NCBI RefSeq assembly: GCF_049994905.1
Contig: NZ_CP188258.1
Span: 1,178,001 to 1,242,000 of the forward strand
Length of the DNA: 64,000 nt
Direction of reading: 5' to 3'
From: Diaminobutyricibacter sp049994905
GTDB lineage: Bacteria > Actinomycetota > Actinomycetes > Actinomycetales > Microbacteriaceae
The notes under the pieces: model-generated
Databases searched by the model: none
The model's input: only the letters and a program-made list of their open reading frames with translations
What the model was told of the DNA's origin: nothing
Translations under genes and position numbers: made by a program
Shown here: positions 21,997 through 29,817 of the stretch, piece by piece
Numbering within the stretch: the stretch's first letter is position 1
How the letters are laid out: each line of letters begins with the position of its first letter

Positions 21997-23421
21997 ATGC
22001 CCACCATTGAGCGGCCGCGCGCGGCGAGCCTCGAGTATCTCAGCGAAACGGATCAGTGGCTGGTGATGGTTGCAGGGCAGACAGAGAAAGCCTTCGCCGA
22101 TCACGCCAAAGCGATCGCGCACCTCGCAAAACTGACCGCTCCGAAGACCGTGAAGTCGCGTCGCCCCCAAGGCGACGGTGGGCTCACATACCTGAAATCC
22201 AAGAATCTGTGGCGGGCGTCCGTCTTTGCCGGATACGACGCCGACGGCAAACCAGTTCGTCTCGAGCGCACCCACCGAAGCAAGCAGGAGGCCACGATAC
22301 TGCTGCAAAGGCTGCGCGAGCAGGTCGCAGAAGACACGGTGGTCCTTGACCGGCGGACGACTGTCGCTGAGTTGGTGCCGGGGTTCCTGGAAACGTGCAA
22401 GAAGAAGGACCGCGCGCCAAAGACAATCCTCGCTTACAGGAACACCTTGGACAAATGGATCCTCCCAGCGATCGGAGCACGCACGGTAGCCGGGATCACC
22501 GAAGACGTCCTTCTTGACCTTCAGATGCTGCCGATCAGAGATGGCAAGGGGTTCGCGACGGCTACGAAGATTCGAGCAACAGCTAGTGCACTACTCAGCT
22601 ATGCGGTCAGCAAAAGGGTATTGCGGGTGAACCCCATGACGGGAGTCCACAAGCCAGGAGCTGGGCGCATCAACGAGAAGAAGCGCGGAGCGCTCACCGT
22701 CGACCAGGCGCACGCGGTTCTCACGCACGCCGACGTCAACTTCCTCCTCGGTTTGTTCACCGGCGCTCGCCCAGGTGAGCTCGCTGGACTTCGCTGGGAC
22801 TACGTCGACCTCGAGGCCGGCGAGCTCAGAATCTGGTGGAACCTCACCACCGCACCCTTCTTGCACGGTTGCGCTGGCGAACCCTGCGGGAAATCACGTG
22901 CTGGATCATGCCCGAAGCGCCGGCTCGACATCGGCGATGCCCTCGACTGCGAGCCGCTCGAAGGTCGATTCATACTCGTTCGGCCGAAGGCCAAGAAGGC
23001 CCGAGTCGCGCCGATCCCGCCTTTCACTCTTGCAGTGTTAAAGGCTCACCGCCTTGCCACGGCTGCTCAGCCGAACCCTCACAACTTGGTGTTCCATCGC
23101 CCAACCGGGTGGCCGCGCGACCCGAAAGACGGCGCCGCCGCGTTCGAAGAGATGGTCACGGCCCTTGGAATCACCTCGCCAGAGGGCAAGGTCACCCCTT
23201 ACTGGCTACGCCACACGATGGTCACACAACTCCGGGCAGACGGGGTCTCGCACACGGTCTTTGGCCCAATCGTGGGACACGTTGACGAAGAAGTGTCCGA
23301 CATCTACACCCACGAGTCGCCGAAGGAAGCGCGCGCTGCAGTCGAATACCTGGAAGAGCGCATCCTCGCTAAAGGGACATCAGACGCCACTCCCTCGTCG
23401 GAAGAGATTCAGCGAACCTAG
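21997..23421 (+). CDS. int: Tyrosine recombinase / phage-type integrase
   Basis: The 474-residue protein has an N-terminal AP2-like arm-binding region (LTYLKSKNLWRASVFAGYDADGKPVRLERTHRSK), a core-binding SAM-like domain around residues 120-200, and a catalytic domain. Active-site residues are Arg258 (GARPGELAGLRW), Arg405 (YWLRHT), His428 (VGHVDEE) and nucleophile Tyr437 (DIYTH). The box II histidine of HxxR is a tyrosine here (Tyr402), a substitution tolerated in some integrases. The distance between Arg258 and Arg405 is enlarged by an insert with CXXXXCXXXXXXXCP cysteines, possibly a metal-binding loop. Confidence 0.95.
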   Translation: MPTIERPRAASLEYLSETDQWLVMVAGQTEKAFADHAKAIAHLAKLTAPKTVKSRRPQGDGGLTYLKSKNLWRASVFAGYDADGKPVRLERTHRSKQEATILLQRLREQVAEDTVVLDRRTTVAELVPGFLETCKKKDRAPKTILAYRNTLDKWILPAIGARTVAGITEDVLLDLQMLPIRDGKGFATATKIRATASALLSYAVSKRVLRVNPMTGVHKPGAGRINEKKRGALTVDQAHAVLTHADVNFLLGLFTGARPGELAGLRWDYVDLEAGELRIWWNLTTAPFLHGCAGEPCGKSRAGSCPKRRLDIGDALDCEPLEGRFILVRPKAKKARVAPIPPFTLAVLKAHRLATAAQPNPHNLVFHRPTGWPRDPKDGAAAFEEMVTALGITSPEGKVTPYWLRHTMVTQLRADGVSHTVFGPIVGHVDEEVSDIYTHESPKEARAAVEYLEERILAKGTSDATPSSEEIQRT

Positions 23422-23602
23422 TCAGCTCTGATACGAGGAATGTCGGCTTCGTGCCGTTGTATCGCGCAGTGATCATCCCGAGACGAACGTAGTGGCGGAG
23501 CCTGCTTTCGGCCATTGCCAGCATGGCAGCCGCCGTCGGGAACTCGACGAGGATGGGGGCGATCGAAATCGCGATCGATGGGTTGTCTATCTGAGCGGTC
23601 AT
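23369..23602 (-). CDS. Small excisionase-like helix-turn-helix protein
   Basis: The product has 77 residues from the ATG at 23602. PTAAAMLAMAESRLRHYVRLGMI followed by a beta-hairpin segment (TARYNGTKPTFLVSELTRFAE) resembles the MerR-like winged helix of Xis/AlpA-type directionality factors. Its 3' end overlaps the end of the integrase gene by 53 bases on the opposite strand. Position next to int supports an Xis role, but similarity is judged by eye. Confidence 0.65.
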   Translation of the reverse strand: MTAQIDNPSIAISIAPILVEFPTAAAMLAMAESRLRHYVRLGMITARYNGTKPTFLVSELTRFAESLPTREWRLMSL

Positions 23603-23674
23603 GGTGCAGCTATGCGGGCACCGAGCAGATCGGCGGGGACCCGTCATCCGGGGGCAGTGCTGAGACAATGAGCC

Positions 23675-24748
23675 ATGATCACCGAGGCCACAAGCATCGA
23701 TCCGACACCGGCTCAGATCGCCGAGCTAGACGACACGTTCTTCGGATCCGACCCGCTCGGATACTTCAGATCACGAATCCAGTCGCTGCTTCACGAGCCT
23801 GTGGACCAGGGGCGCGATGCGGAACGGTTCGGAACACTTCTAGGTGAGGCTGCCCCGGACTGGGCGGACGTCAGCGATGCGGGCCGGCAGTTGCAGCGCG
23901 CGGTTGACGCATTCGCGGTTCGGCATCACGCGGCGGAAGCCGTGATTCGGCTGCTTGGAGCTCTCAATACCGCGGGTCCAGAGTCCTCTGTGTGGATCAC
24001 GATCACCGAAGGGCCCACACGGGCCGTCCAGGTTGTCGAGTCCATCAACACATGGCTTAGCAGTGCCCCCGAGCAGCTATCCGCGCTACTCCTTCCAGCG
24101 GGCTTACTCGCGAGACTCGAAGACGACGATGTGGTTCAGCTTTCGGTTTATAACGCGTGGCTCTGGATTGAGTACGCGGGCAAACTGCTTACATGGGACG
24201 ACCTTGACATCAATGCGGCACACAACAAGGTGAAGCACGGCCTGGCAGTTCGTGCCAGGGACGATGAACGGATCGACTTCATTCCGATTGCAACCGGCGA
24301 CGACTCGATCGACGTGTCAGGCGGAACGGTGCCGCTGAGCGTGATGGAGGGTGCCATTCCAATCTTTGACAAGCCGCTAGTCGAGTACCTCAGCAGACCG
24401 CCGAAGGTCGACGGTCACCGACAAGGACTTGAGGTCTCGACGCTGCAACTAGACGCCCCGACTCTGCTTGCCGAGGCTTGGATGATCGCGCGGGTGTATG
24501 CCTGCCTCTTCGCTGTTGCGGGAGCCGGCCGATCTGAAACCGCTCGAGAGTATGAGGCTTTCCCGGGGCAGCCGTCGCCGGTTGCAGTTTTTCCGATGGA
24601 AGCGGTTGTGGGAATGCGCCATCCCGTCACCCTGCCACCCGGAGGCGGCCAGCTCACGCGCACATCAGGGATTGCGTTCAACGGTCGCTTCGTGGGAACC
24701 ACATTCGACATGCGTAGTAGGGCGACTGTCACCGTCGTCGAGGGATGA
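23675..24748 (+). CDS. Unknown 357-aa protein with an HNKVKHG motif
   Basis: I do not recognise a named family. The protein is acidic, soluble, without signal peptide or membrane helices. The central stretch VYNAWLWIEYAGKLLTWDDLDINAAHNKVKHGLAV contains HNKVKHG, which recalls HEPN/Abi-like proteins in form, although no clear RX4-6H motif is present. It is isolated between the excisionase-like gene and a lipoprotein gene. A defence or abortive-infection role would be speculation. Confidence 0.7.
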   Translation: MITEATSIDPTPAQIAELDDTFFGSDPLGYFRSRIQSLLHEPVDQGRDAERFGTLLGEAAPDWADVSDAGRQLQRAVDAFAVRHHAAEAVIRLLGALNTAGPESSVWITITEGPTRAVQVVESINTWLSSAPEQLSALLLPAGLLARLEDDDVVQLSVYNAWLWIEYAGKLLTWDDLDINAAHNKVKHGLAVRARDDERIDFIPIATGDDSIDVSGGTVPLSVMEGAIPIFDKPLVEYLSRPPKVDGHRQGLEVSTLQLDAPTLLAEAWMIARVYACLFAVAGAGRSETAREYEAFPGQPSPVAVFPMEAVVGMRHPVTLPPGGGQLTRTSGIAFNGRFVGTTFDMRSRATVTVVEG

Positions 24749-24921
24749 TTCGGAGCCAGACACGGACGCAGCCGTCGTGTGGCCAGGCTCCTTAACTCGC
24801 TGCCGGCGCCGCCGTCCACGCCTCCGGCCCGCGCGGCCCTCGGACAACGCTTGGTCGACGGGCAAGGATCCCACCCGAACCGGGGCTTTGCGTCAACATC
24901 GAGCGCGCATACGCTCAACCC

Positions 24922-25449
24922 ATGGCGTACTCGCACCGGATCCTCCCAGCGGTCGCATTGTTGTCTATTCTCGGGCTCACAGGATGCATGGGCCTGCCGA
25001 ACCCGGGCGGACCGGAATCGCCAGCAGCGACCGTGGTGCCGAAGGTTACGTCGACCCCAACACCAACTGTGATGACACTCACCCAGGCAGCGATCGCGTA
25101 CGTCCACGCAGTCTGCCCGTCGAACAAACTCGTCACGCCGTACAACGCCGCACTGGACGCCGGGAACCTCACACAACTGAAGGTGCTCGCCACCGAATCC
25201 GTCGCCGCCAACCAAGAGACGGCGAAAGAACTCGACCAGGGACTCTGGCCGGAGGAAGTGAAGGCCGACATCGGGACCGTACGCGACATCTACTTCGCCG
25301 ACATCCCACCAACCCAGCAGGTTGCTGCTGCTGCATCAATGGATGCCGTCAAAGCCATTGCTTGGCCCGACGCGACCGCAGCTTCCACCGCGAGCCAGCG
25401 ACTCCGATCACGCCTCGGGCTCTCGGCCGACCAGATGAAGGGCTGCTAG
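24922..25449 (+). CDS. Small lipoprotein of unknown function
   Basis: A 175-residue protein whose N-terminus MAYSHRILPAVALLSILGLTGC is a lipoprotein signal (lipobox LTGC). A proline/threonine-rich linker (STPTPTVMT) and a helical domain with two cysteines follow. It is probably surface-exposed. No family recognised. The same plan (lipobox, PT-rich linker, small domain) recurs in the genes at 44140 and 51406. Confidence 0.75.
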   Translation: MAYSHRILPAVALLSILGLTGCMGLPNPGGPESPAATVVPKVTSTPTPTVMTLTQAAIAYVHAVCPSNKLVTPYNAALDAGNLTQLKVLATESVAANQETAKELDQGLWPEEVKADIGTVRDIYFADIPPTQQVAAAASMDAVKAIAWPDATAASTASQRLRSRLGLSADQMKGC

Positions 25450-25532
25450 CCCAACGGAGTACCCTCGGCAGAGCTCCACAAGACTCGGCGCCACGTCGAT
25501 GTATCGTCGGTCACCAAGCGAAAGGGGTCGCT

Positions 25533-26630
25533 ATGGCAGCGAAGCCGAGAGTGCACGAGATCGCGTCCGAGAAGGGTGTCGACGCGAAGTTTGCCCTCAA
25601 GGCCTTGAAAGCGATGGGCGAGTTCGTCAAGGGCCCATCGAGCTCAATTGAACCGCCGGTAGCTCGAAAGCTACGCGCACTGCTCGGCTCCGGTTGGAAG
25701 CCCGGGGACCCGGTTCCGCCTGCCCTGATGGGTCGACCGCGTGCGGCTGGCCCAGCTGCGGTCGTTGCCACACCGTTCGCCCCTGTTCAGAAGCCCACTG
25801 AACCGCCAGACATCGTCGACCTCTCCGGCAAACGCGATCGTGCCGCGGTTCTCGCACAACATCTTCCGCACGAACTGCCGTCGCTGGCTGACCTGATTGT
25901 TGCGTCCGCAGCCGGAGAGACGAAGGGTCAGCGACTTCTTCGTGAAGCCGCTCAGTCGGGGAATCTGTTCTACGCCCCGGGCGCCGCCGCGGAAATGATC
26001 GAATCCGAAGGACGCCGAGCTCGCGTGCTCTCGATAGACAGCCTTCCCTCGCCGATAGGTCTAGCGGTCACATGCGCCGAGCCGGGCGCCGTGCGACCGC
26101 CTGAGTGGGTCACCGCCTGGCGGGTTGCAGACGGCCGCCTCGAGACGGTGCAGACCCAAATCCGCTTCTACAATTCAGCCGAGCCACGACCAAGGCCTCT
26201 ACTCGGACTGACCCCACTCGAGTTCCAGCGAACGACGGGTTCCGCGGACGGCTTCCCAGTTTTAGAGAGTGCCACCCTACGACGGCTTGCAGGTCTGGTC
26301 GCGACCATTCCGGAAACACAATCGAGCGAGGAAGATGTGGCCGCCACTCAATCCGAGCGGCAATCCCGCCCTGTTGGCAACCGCAAGACACGCGATTCCG
26401 ATGAGACCCAGCTCGTTTACCTCCGGCGGCACCCGCAAGCCGGTCATCGGGATGGTCAGGCGGCTGATCACCGCGACGTTCAGTGGATGGTCCGGGGGCA
26501 CTGGCGTGATCAGTGGTATCCGTCGGTGAAGGATCACAAAAGGATATGGATCGACCAGCACCTCGCGGGCAGCACCGACGGTCCAGTAGTGAGCCGACGT
26601 CGCGTGTATGTGATCCGACCAACCGGCTGA
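25533..26630 (+). CDS. IF2-N-domain protein of mobile elements
   Basis: A 365-residue protein that starts at an ATG after AAAGGGG. Residues 4-50 (KPRVHEIASEKGVDAKFALKALKAMGEFVKGPSSSIEPPVARKLR) match the small N-terminal domain of translation initiation factor IF2, here without any GTPase domain. The C-terminus (WMVRGHWRDQWYPSVKDHKRIWIDQHLAG..VYVIRP) matches a tail I associate with uncharacterised proteins of actinobacterial phages and integrated elements. The function is unknown; nucleic-acid binding through the N-terminal domain is plausible. Confidence 0.75.
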   Translation: MAAKPRVHEIASEKGVDAKFALKALKAMGEFVKGPSSSIEPPVARKLRALLGSGWKPGDPVPPALMGRPRAAGPAAVVATPFAPVQKPTEPPDIVDLSGKRDRAAVLAQHLPHELPSLADLIVASAAGETKGQRLLREAAQSGNLFYAPGAAAEMIESEGRRARVLSIDSLPSPIGLAVTCAEPGAVRPPEWVTAWRVADGRLETVQTQIRFYNSAEPRPRPLLGLTPLEFQRTTGSADGFPVLESATLRRLAGLVATIPETQSSEEDVAATQSERQSRPVGNRKTRDSDETQLVYLRRHPQAGHRDGQAADHRDVQWMVRGHWRDQWYPSVKDHKRIWIDQHLAGSTDGPVVSRRRVYVIRPTG

Positions 26631-26729
26631 GAATCTCGCACATGCGGTACTGATCCCACGAGGTAGGCCGGCGCCGAAGTACGCCGCCCCGCGTAGTTGA
26701 CAGTGCCGAGTACCGAGCCCCGGCAAGCG

Positions 26730-26951
26730 CTATTCGCCAGCTTCATCCCGGTCGTCGCCATCGTCCCGGAGCTCCCAGGGGATTTCGTCTGGGTCGAGCT
26801 CCACGGCTTCCGCCACGGTCCCGCGGAATGGTTCAGGGTCTGCGGGTCTGCCGAGCATGCCGATCTGGCCGGCGTTGCGGATCGCATCGGCTGCGTTCGC
26901 CGGGTCCGCTTTGCCGTAGACAACGCGTCGAACGCGCCGCATGAAGGTCAT
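26730..26951 (-). CDS. Small acidic unknown protein
   Basis: A 73-residue protein, MTFMRRVRRVVYGKADPANAADAIRNAGQIGMLG followed by a strongly acidic tail (ELDPDEIPWELRDDGDDRDEAGE). No family recognised. It follows the decayed Xre/ParS-like operon on the same strand. Confidence 0.55.
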   Translation of the reverse strand: MTFMRRVRRVVYGKADPANAADAIRNAGQIGMLGRPADPEPFRGTVAEAVELDPDEIPWELRDDGDDRDEAGE

Positions 26952-27033
26952 AACCGCATGGTAGCGCCGGGAGTGCTGTCCCGGGCCGCCGCTCGCCTCC
27001 GGCTCCCACCGGCCCTCCACGTCCTCTCAGCGG

Positions 27034-27367
27034 CTACTGCCGGCGTTCGTCGAGGAACCGCCGCACTGCTTCCGCCACGTCGCCGAGGCGATTGTCGGCG
27101 ACCGCAGATGCGGGGAGTCGTCGAGGAACCTATCCATCGTGGTGAACCACCGGTAGGAGCCGTCCTGTCCCTCGGAGGTTTCGATGGCACGGAGTGCTGA
27201 TAGCGCCGCCACGAGGCGAGCAGTCTGGGCGGGGTCAGGAACTGCGGACGAGTCGGCCCACGTCTCAGCAACCTCGGGACCTCCGGCGCCAGCGATGGCA
27301 GCAACCAGCGTGGCTCGGAGCCTGTTAGCTCTCCGACTGTCTCGGGTACTCGATTGGTGTAGTCCAT
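27034..27367 (-). pseudogene. Frameshifted small gene (two shifts)
   Basis: The coding signal moves through three frames. It starts as MDYTNRVPETVGELTGSEP (ATG at 27367), continues in a second frame as TLVAAIAGAGGPEVAETWAD and VAALSALRAIETSEGQDGSYRWFTTMDRFLDDSP, and ends in a third as AVADNRLGDVAEAVRRFLDERRQ with a stop at 27034. Joined, it would encode about 110 residues with no odd composition, so an intact ancestor is likely. The shifts lie near 27318 and 27085. It follows two coupled genes on the same strand. No family recognised. Sequencing error at two places is an alternative. Confidence 0.65.
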
Positions 27368-27382
27368 GGTTACCTGGTCACG

Positions 27383-27508
27383 CTACTCGTCGACGTCGCC
27401 GTCGAGGTACCGCTGGGTGGTGGCCTGGACAGCGACGAACCGGTTCTGCGTGCCCAGCCGGTCGGTCAGCTGGGCGACCAGTGCACGGATGTCGTCGTTG
27501 GTGTTCAT
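27383..27508 (-). CDS. 41-aa protein coupled to the ParS-like gene
   Basis: The frame begins at the ATG at 27508, which overlaps the upstream stop in an ATGA, and reads MNTNDDIRALVAQLTDRL then TQNRFVAVQATTQRYLDGDVDE. It is predicted to be helical and soluble. Its tight coupling supports that it is real; function unknown. Confidence 0.6.
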   Translation of the reverse strand: MNTNDDIRALVAQLTDRLGTQNRFVAVQATTQRYLDGDVDE

Positions 27509-27888
27509 GCGGACCACGCCTCAGCTGTTTGGATCGCAAGGGCGAGGACGTCGAGGAGCTCGCCGGCGCGGAGCTCGCCGGCGATTGTTCGGTCGTCGTG
27601 CAGCGGTGACTTGGCTGCGAGGAACTGGGCGTGCAGCCAGGCGTCGTCGTGTCCGCGGCGCAGCTCGGCGAGAACGACGCGGAGACCTGGGAGTGGTTGC
27701 CCGTCGGGTCCGAACTGGGAGGCGGGCATGAGGTTGACGCCGTCGGTTGTCGGGAGGCTGAGGATGTCGCCGGCCTCTATAGCCGCGCGGATTTCCGATT
27801 CCGGCTTCCCGAAACGCGCGCTCAAGCTCTTGATCGTGAAGGCCGGGCCGACGATGTCGGCGATCGTGCGACGCGATGTGTCAACCAT
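27505..27888 (-). CDS. Xre/ParS (MbcA)-like protein, possible orphan antitoxin
   Basis: The product has 127 residues. An N-terminal helix-turn-helix-like part (FTIKSLSARFGKPESEIRAAIEAGDI) is followed by a segment DAWLHAQFLAAKSPLHDDRTIAGELRAGELLDVLALA. That segment has the layout of the antitoxin/ParS C-terminal domain (W-x-x-x-x-x-x-L, then D-x-R-x-P/I-x-x-x-L). The antitoxin at 58827-59600 shows the same pattern. No RES-type toxin lies beside it; the downstream genes are tiny or frameshifted, so the locus looks decayed. Confidence 0.55.
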   Translation of the reverse strand: MVDTSRRTIADIVGPAFTIKSLSARFGKPESEIRAAIEAGDILSLPTTDGVNLMPASQFGPDGQPLPGLRVVLAELRRGHDDAWLHAQFLAAKSPLHDDRTIAGELRAGELLDVLALAIQTAEAWSA

Positions 27889-27985
27889 AGCGTCAGCGTA
27901 GTGCGGATTACCGACGGCGCGATTGGCGCAACGGGACCGCCGCGCACCGCAGGGAGTGGTCCCGGCGTTACGGCCGCGGGAGGCC

Positions 27986-28171
27986 GTGAGTCACCGGAAC
28001 GTCCAACGGCTCGTCGACGCCGTGTTCACGGCTGTATGGGGCGCACAGCAGCGGATCCTGGCGTACTTTGAGGTCATGGGTGATGTCGAGCGACAATCTG
28101 AGCTTGGTCCGGCAGCAGCTGGTGAATCCGACTACGCCGAGACACCGCCACGACATCCGGTCGAAGGGTGA
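27986..28171 (+). CDS. Possible 61-aa protein
   Basis: A GTG after GGGAGG (very short spacing) opens a 61-codon frame, MSHRNVQRLVDAVFTAVWGAQQRILAYF and onward. It is the only protein-like frame between 27889 and 28318; otherwise I see nothing in that stretch. Confidence 0.3.
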   Translation: MSHRNVQRLVDAVFTAVWGAQQRILAYFEVMGDVERQSELGPAAAGESDYAETPPRHPVEG

Positions 28172-28318
28172 CGAGGAGCTCGGGTTCTCCGAGTAACGCG
28201 ACGGACGCGGGTTGCGCCGACACGCCACAGAAGGACACATGACGGGCGCGGAGCGCGCCCTGCGATGCGGATGGCGGACGCGCATAGGGCAGGGCACTTG
28301 GATCACGGGGCGACAGCG

Positions 28319-28621
28319 TTAGCGGGCAGGGCTAATCCGTAGCTGTACTTGCCATCCGAAACTGCGAAGGCGAGAAACGCTCGGTGCAAGTTGTCCGTCG
28401 GAAGGTGGAGGGACGATCGTTAGCCGGTGCCGGCAAAGATCGCGTAGGCGTGTGTTGTCAACATCGAACGCGTGGTGCAGATCGCGGAGCAGCAAGTTGC
28501 CAGCGAACCGGCTGATCGGCCCGCCACGCATCACTTGAATCGCCAAGGTGCCATCCGCGATGGAATGAATGTGGATCTGGTGTCTTTGGCGAGCGACGGC
28601 CTCGCGGGTGTGTTTGAACAT
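28319..28621 (-). CDS. Unknown 100-aa protein
   Basis: The ATG at 28621 follows AAGGGAA and opens MFKHTREAVARQRHQIHIHSI then GTLAIQVMRGGPISRFAGNLLLRDLHHAF. The composition is basic and protein-like. It lies 143 bases downstream of the sigma factor gene on the same strand. I recognise no family; a small DNA- or RNA-binding protein is conceivable. Confidence 0.55.
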   Translation of the reverse strand: MFKHTREAVARQRHQIHIHSIADGTLAIQVMRGGPISRFAGNLLLRDLHHAFDVDNTRLRDLCRHRLTIVPPPSDGQLAPSVSRLRSFGWQVQLRISPAR

Positions 28622-28764
28622 GAGTTCCCTTGTGTCTCTGCGGTGGGGCTGGGTGGAGGCGTCCCGCGGATGAGAGTGCGCCCCTTGGAGCTGACCGGCG
28701 TGTGCCGTCGGATTGGTTATGCGGCACTTGGGCACACTGTATGCACGCTCACGCACGGTCTTTT

Positions 28765-29502
28765 CTAGGCGAGCGCGCCAGCACTTTCGCGAAGAGTTTC
28801 CATAGCCTTCTTCTCGTGGTAGTTGATGGTCGTCTGGTTGACGCTGAATTCGTCGGCCAGTTGTTGTTGGGTCCGGTATTCGGTGCCGTCGAGCGCCCAT
28901 CGGGCGCGCATGATGCGAGCTTGTTTCGCTGGGAGTTGCGCGATCGCGTTGGCCATCCACGCGTCCGCTTGCGTCCGGTAGATTGCCTCGATGACATCGC
29001 ATTCAACGTGGACGCGTATGTCTGCGAGTACTTCAGTGAGCGCTGCCTCGCCGTCGAATCCCTGATCGAAGGAGAGAGCCTGGCCCCACTCTGCGACGAG
29101 GGCAGCGTTCGTCCGATGCTTCTCCTGGGCTTCTGATACGGTCTCGCGGTGCAGGTTGACCGCGGTTGCCCAGGCCTTTTCGCCGAACGAAACCGGTCCG
29201 CCACTCTTTGCGATCGTTTTGCCCAGCGCCCGCGTTACGAACTTGCGGAGGAAGGTCGAGAACTGTGCCCGCTCCGGGTCGAAGGCGAGGGCGGCTTCGT
29301 ATGCTGCGATCTTTGCCTCGGAGATAAGGTCCTCGAGTTCGATGCCGTGGCCCCGGTGGCGTTTCGCCTCTGAGATCACCAGGCCCTTGGCGGCTTGAAC
29401 GAGTTCCCATGCGGCCGCTGCGGCGTCCTTCTGTGTTGTTGCTGAGCGGATGCGTGCGGCGAGTTCGTTTTGGATCTTCTGCGTGAGGCGTGCGTTCGTC
29501 AT
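28765..29502 (-). CDS. RNA polymerase sigma factor of the element
   Basis: The product has 245 residues from the ATG at 29502 (AGGAAAG upstream). Region 2 is visible as HGIELEDLISEAKIAAYEAALAFDPERAQFSTFLRKFVTRAL. Region 4 is the C-terminal helix-turn-helix QQQLADEFSVNQTTINYHEKKAMETLR. It belongs to the sigma-70 superfamily, close in layout to sigma-like proteins found on actinobacterial phages and plasmids. It could direct transcription of element genes. It follows the primase gene, separated by an 18-bp stem hairpin. Confidence 0.85.
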   Translation of the reverse strand: MTNARLTQKIQNELAARIRSATTQKDAAAAAWELVQAAKGLVISEAKRHRGHGIELEDLISEAKIAAYEAALAFDPERAQFSTFLRKFVTRALGKTIAKSGGPVSFGEKAWATAVNLHRETVSEAQEKHRTNAALVAEWGQALSFDQGFDGEAALTEVLADIRVHVECDVIEAIYRTQADAWMANAIAQLPAKQARIMRARWALDGTEYRTQQQLADEFSVNQTTINYHEKKAMETLRESAGALA

Positions 29503-29817
29503 CGTGCTTTCCTGGCGGTTTGTATCGGCGATCGTTTTCCGGCGATCGTTGGTGCCTTTCGTGGTGCCGTCAGGAAGGAGAGATGCGGCAAGAAAGTCAG
29601 ACTCGCGTGTGACTTCCGCGAGAACCGCCGTGGCCTCGACCAAGCACTGATGACCCCGGTGCGCCGGCGGCGCACCTGCCATCAGCTATGCGAAGAGGCC
29701 TCCTCTCAGCCGGGCCAGGGAGCGGCTGAGAGGAGGCCTCGGGCAGAGCTGCCCGCGAATGCGATGGAAAAGTGCAGCATCTACCGATCGATCGCCGGAA
29801 CGTTCGGCGATCAGGTA
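29503..29817. other. Gap between primase and sigma factor genes
   Basis: No gene seen. It contains a strong hairpin (listed separately) and a second 8-bp stem, GGTGCGCC/GGCGCACC, at 29658-29676. The rest is likely the promoter region of the sigma factor. Confidence 0.6.
29695..29740 (-). terminator. 18-bp stem hairpin after the primase gene
   Basis: GAGGCCTCCTCTCAGCCG (29695-29712) pairs perfectly with CGGCTGAGAGGAGGCCTC (29723-29740) over a 10-base loop. It lies 78 bases after the primase stop on the minus strand. There is no clear U tract; it could also be a protein-binding dyad. Confidence 0.65.

Noticed and set aside
23675..24748. Assignment of the 357-aa protein as a HEPN toxin
   Set aside because: Only the HNKVKHG stretch resembles such proteins; the catalytic RX4-6H pattern is not clear and no partner gene is present.
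24498..25532. 5' part of the 710-codon frame that ends at 26630
   Set aside because: It overlaps two better-supported genes in another frame; the IF2-N protein has its own ATG and ribosome site at 25533.
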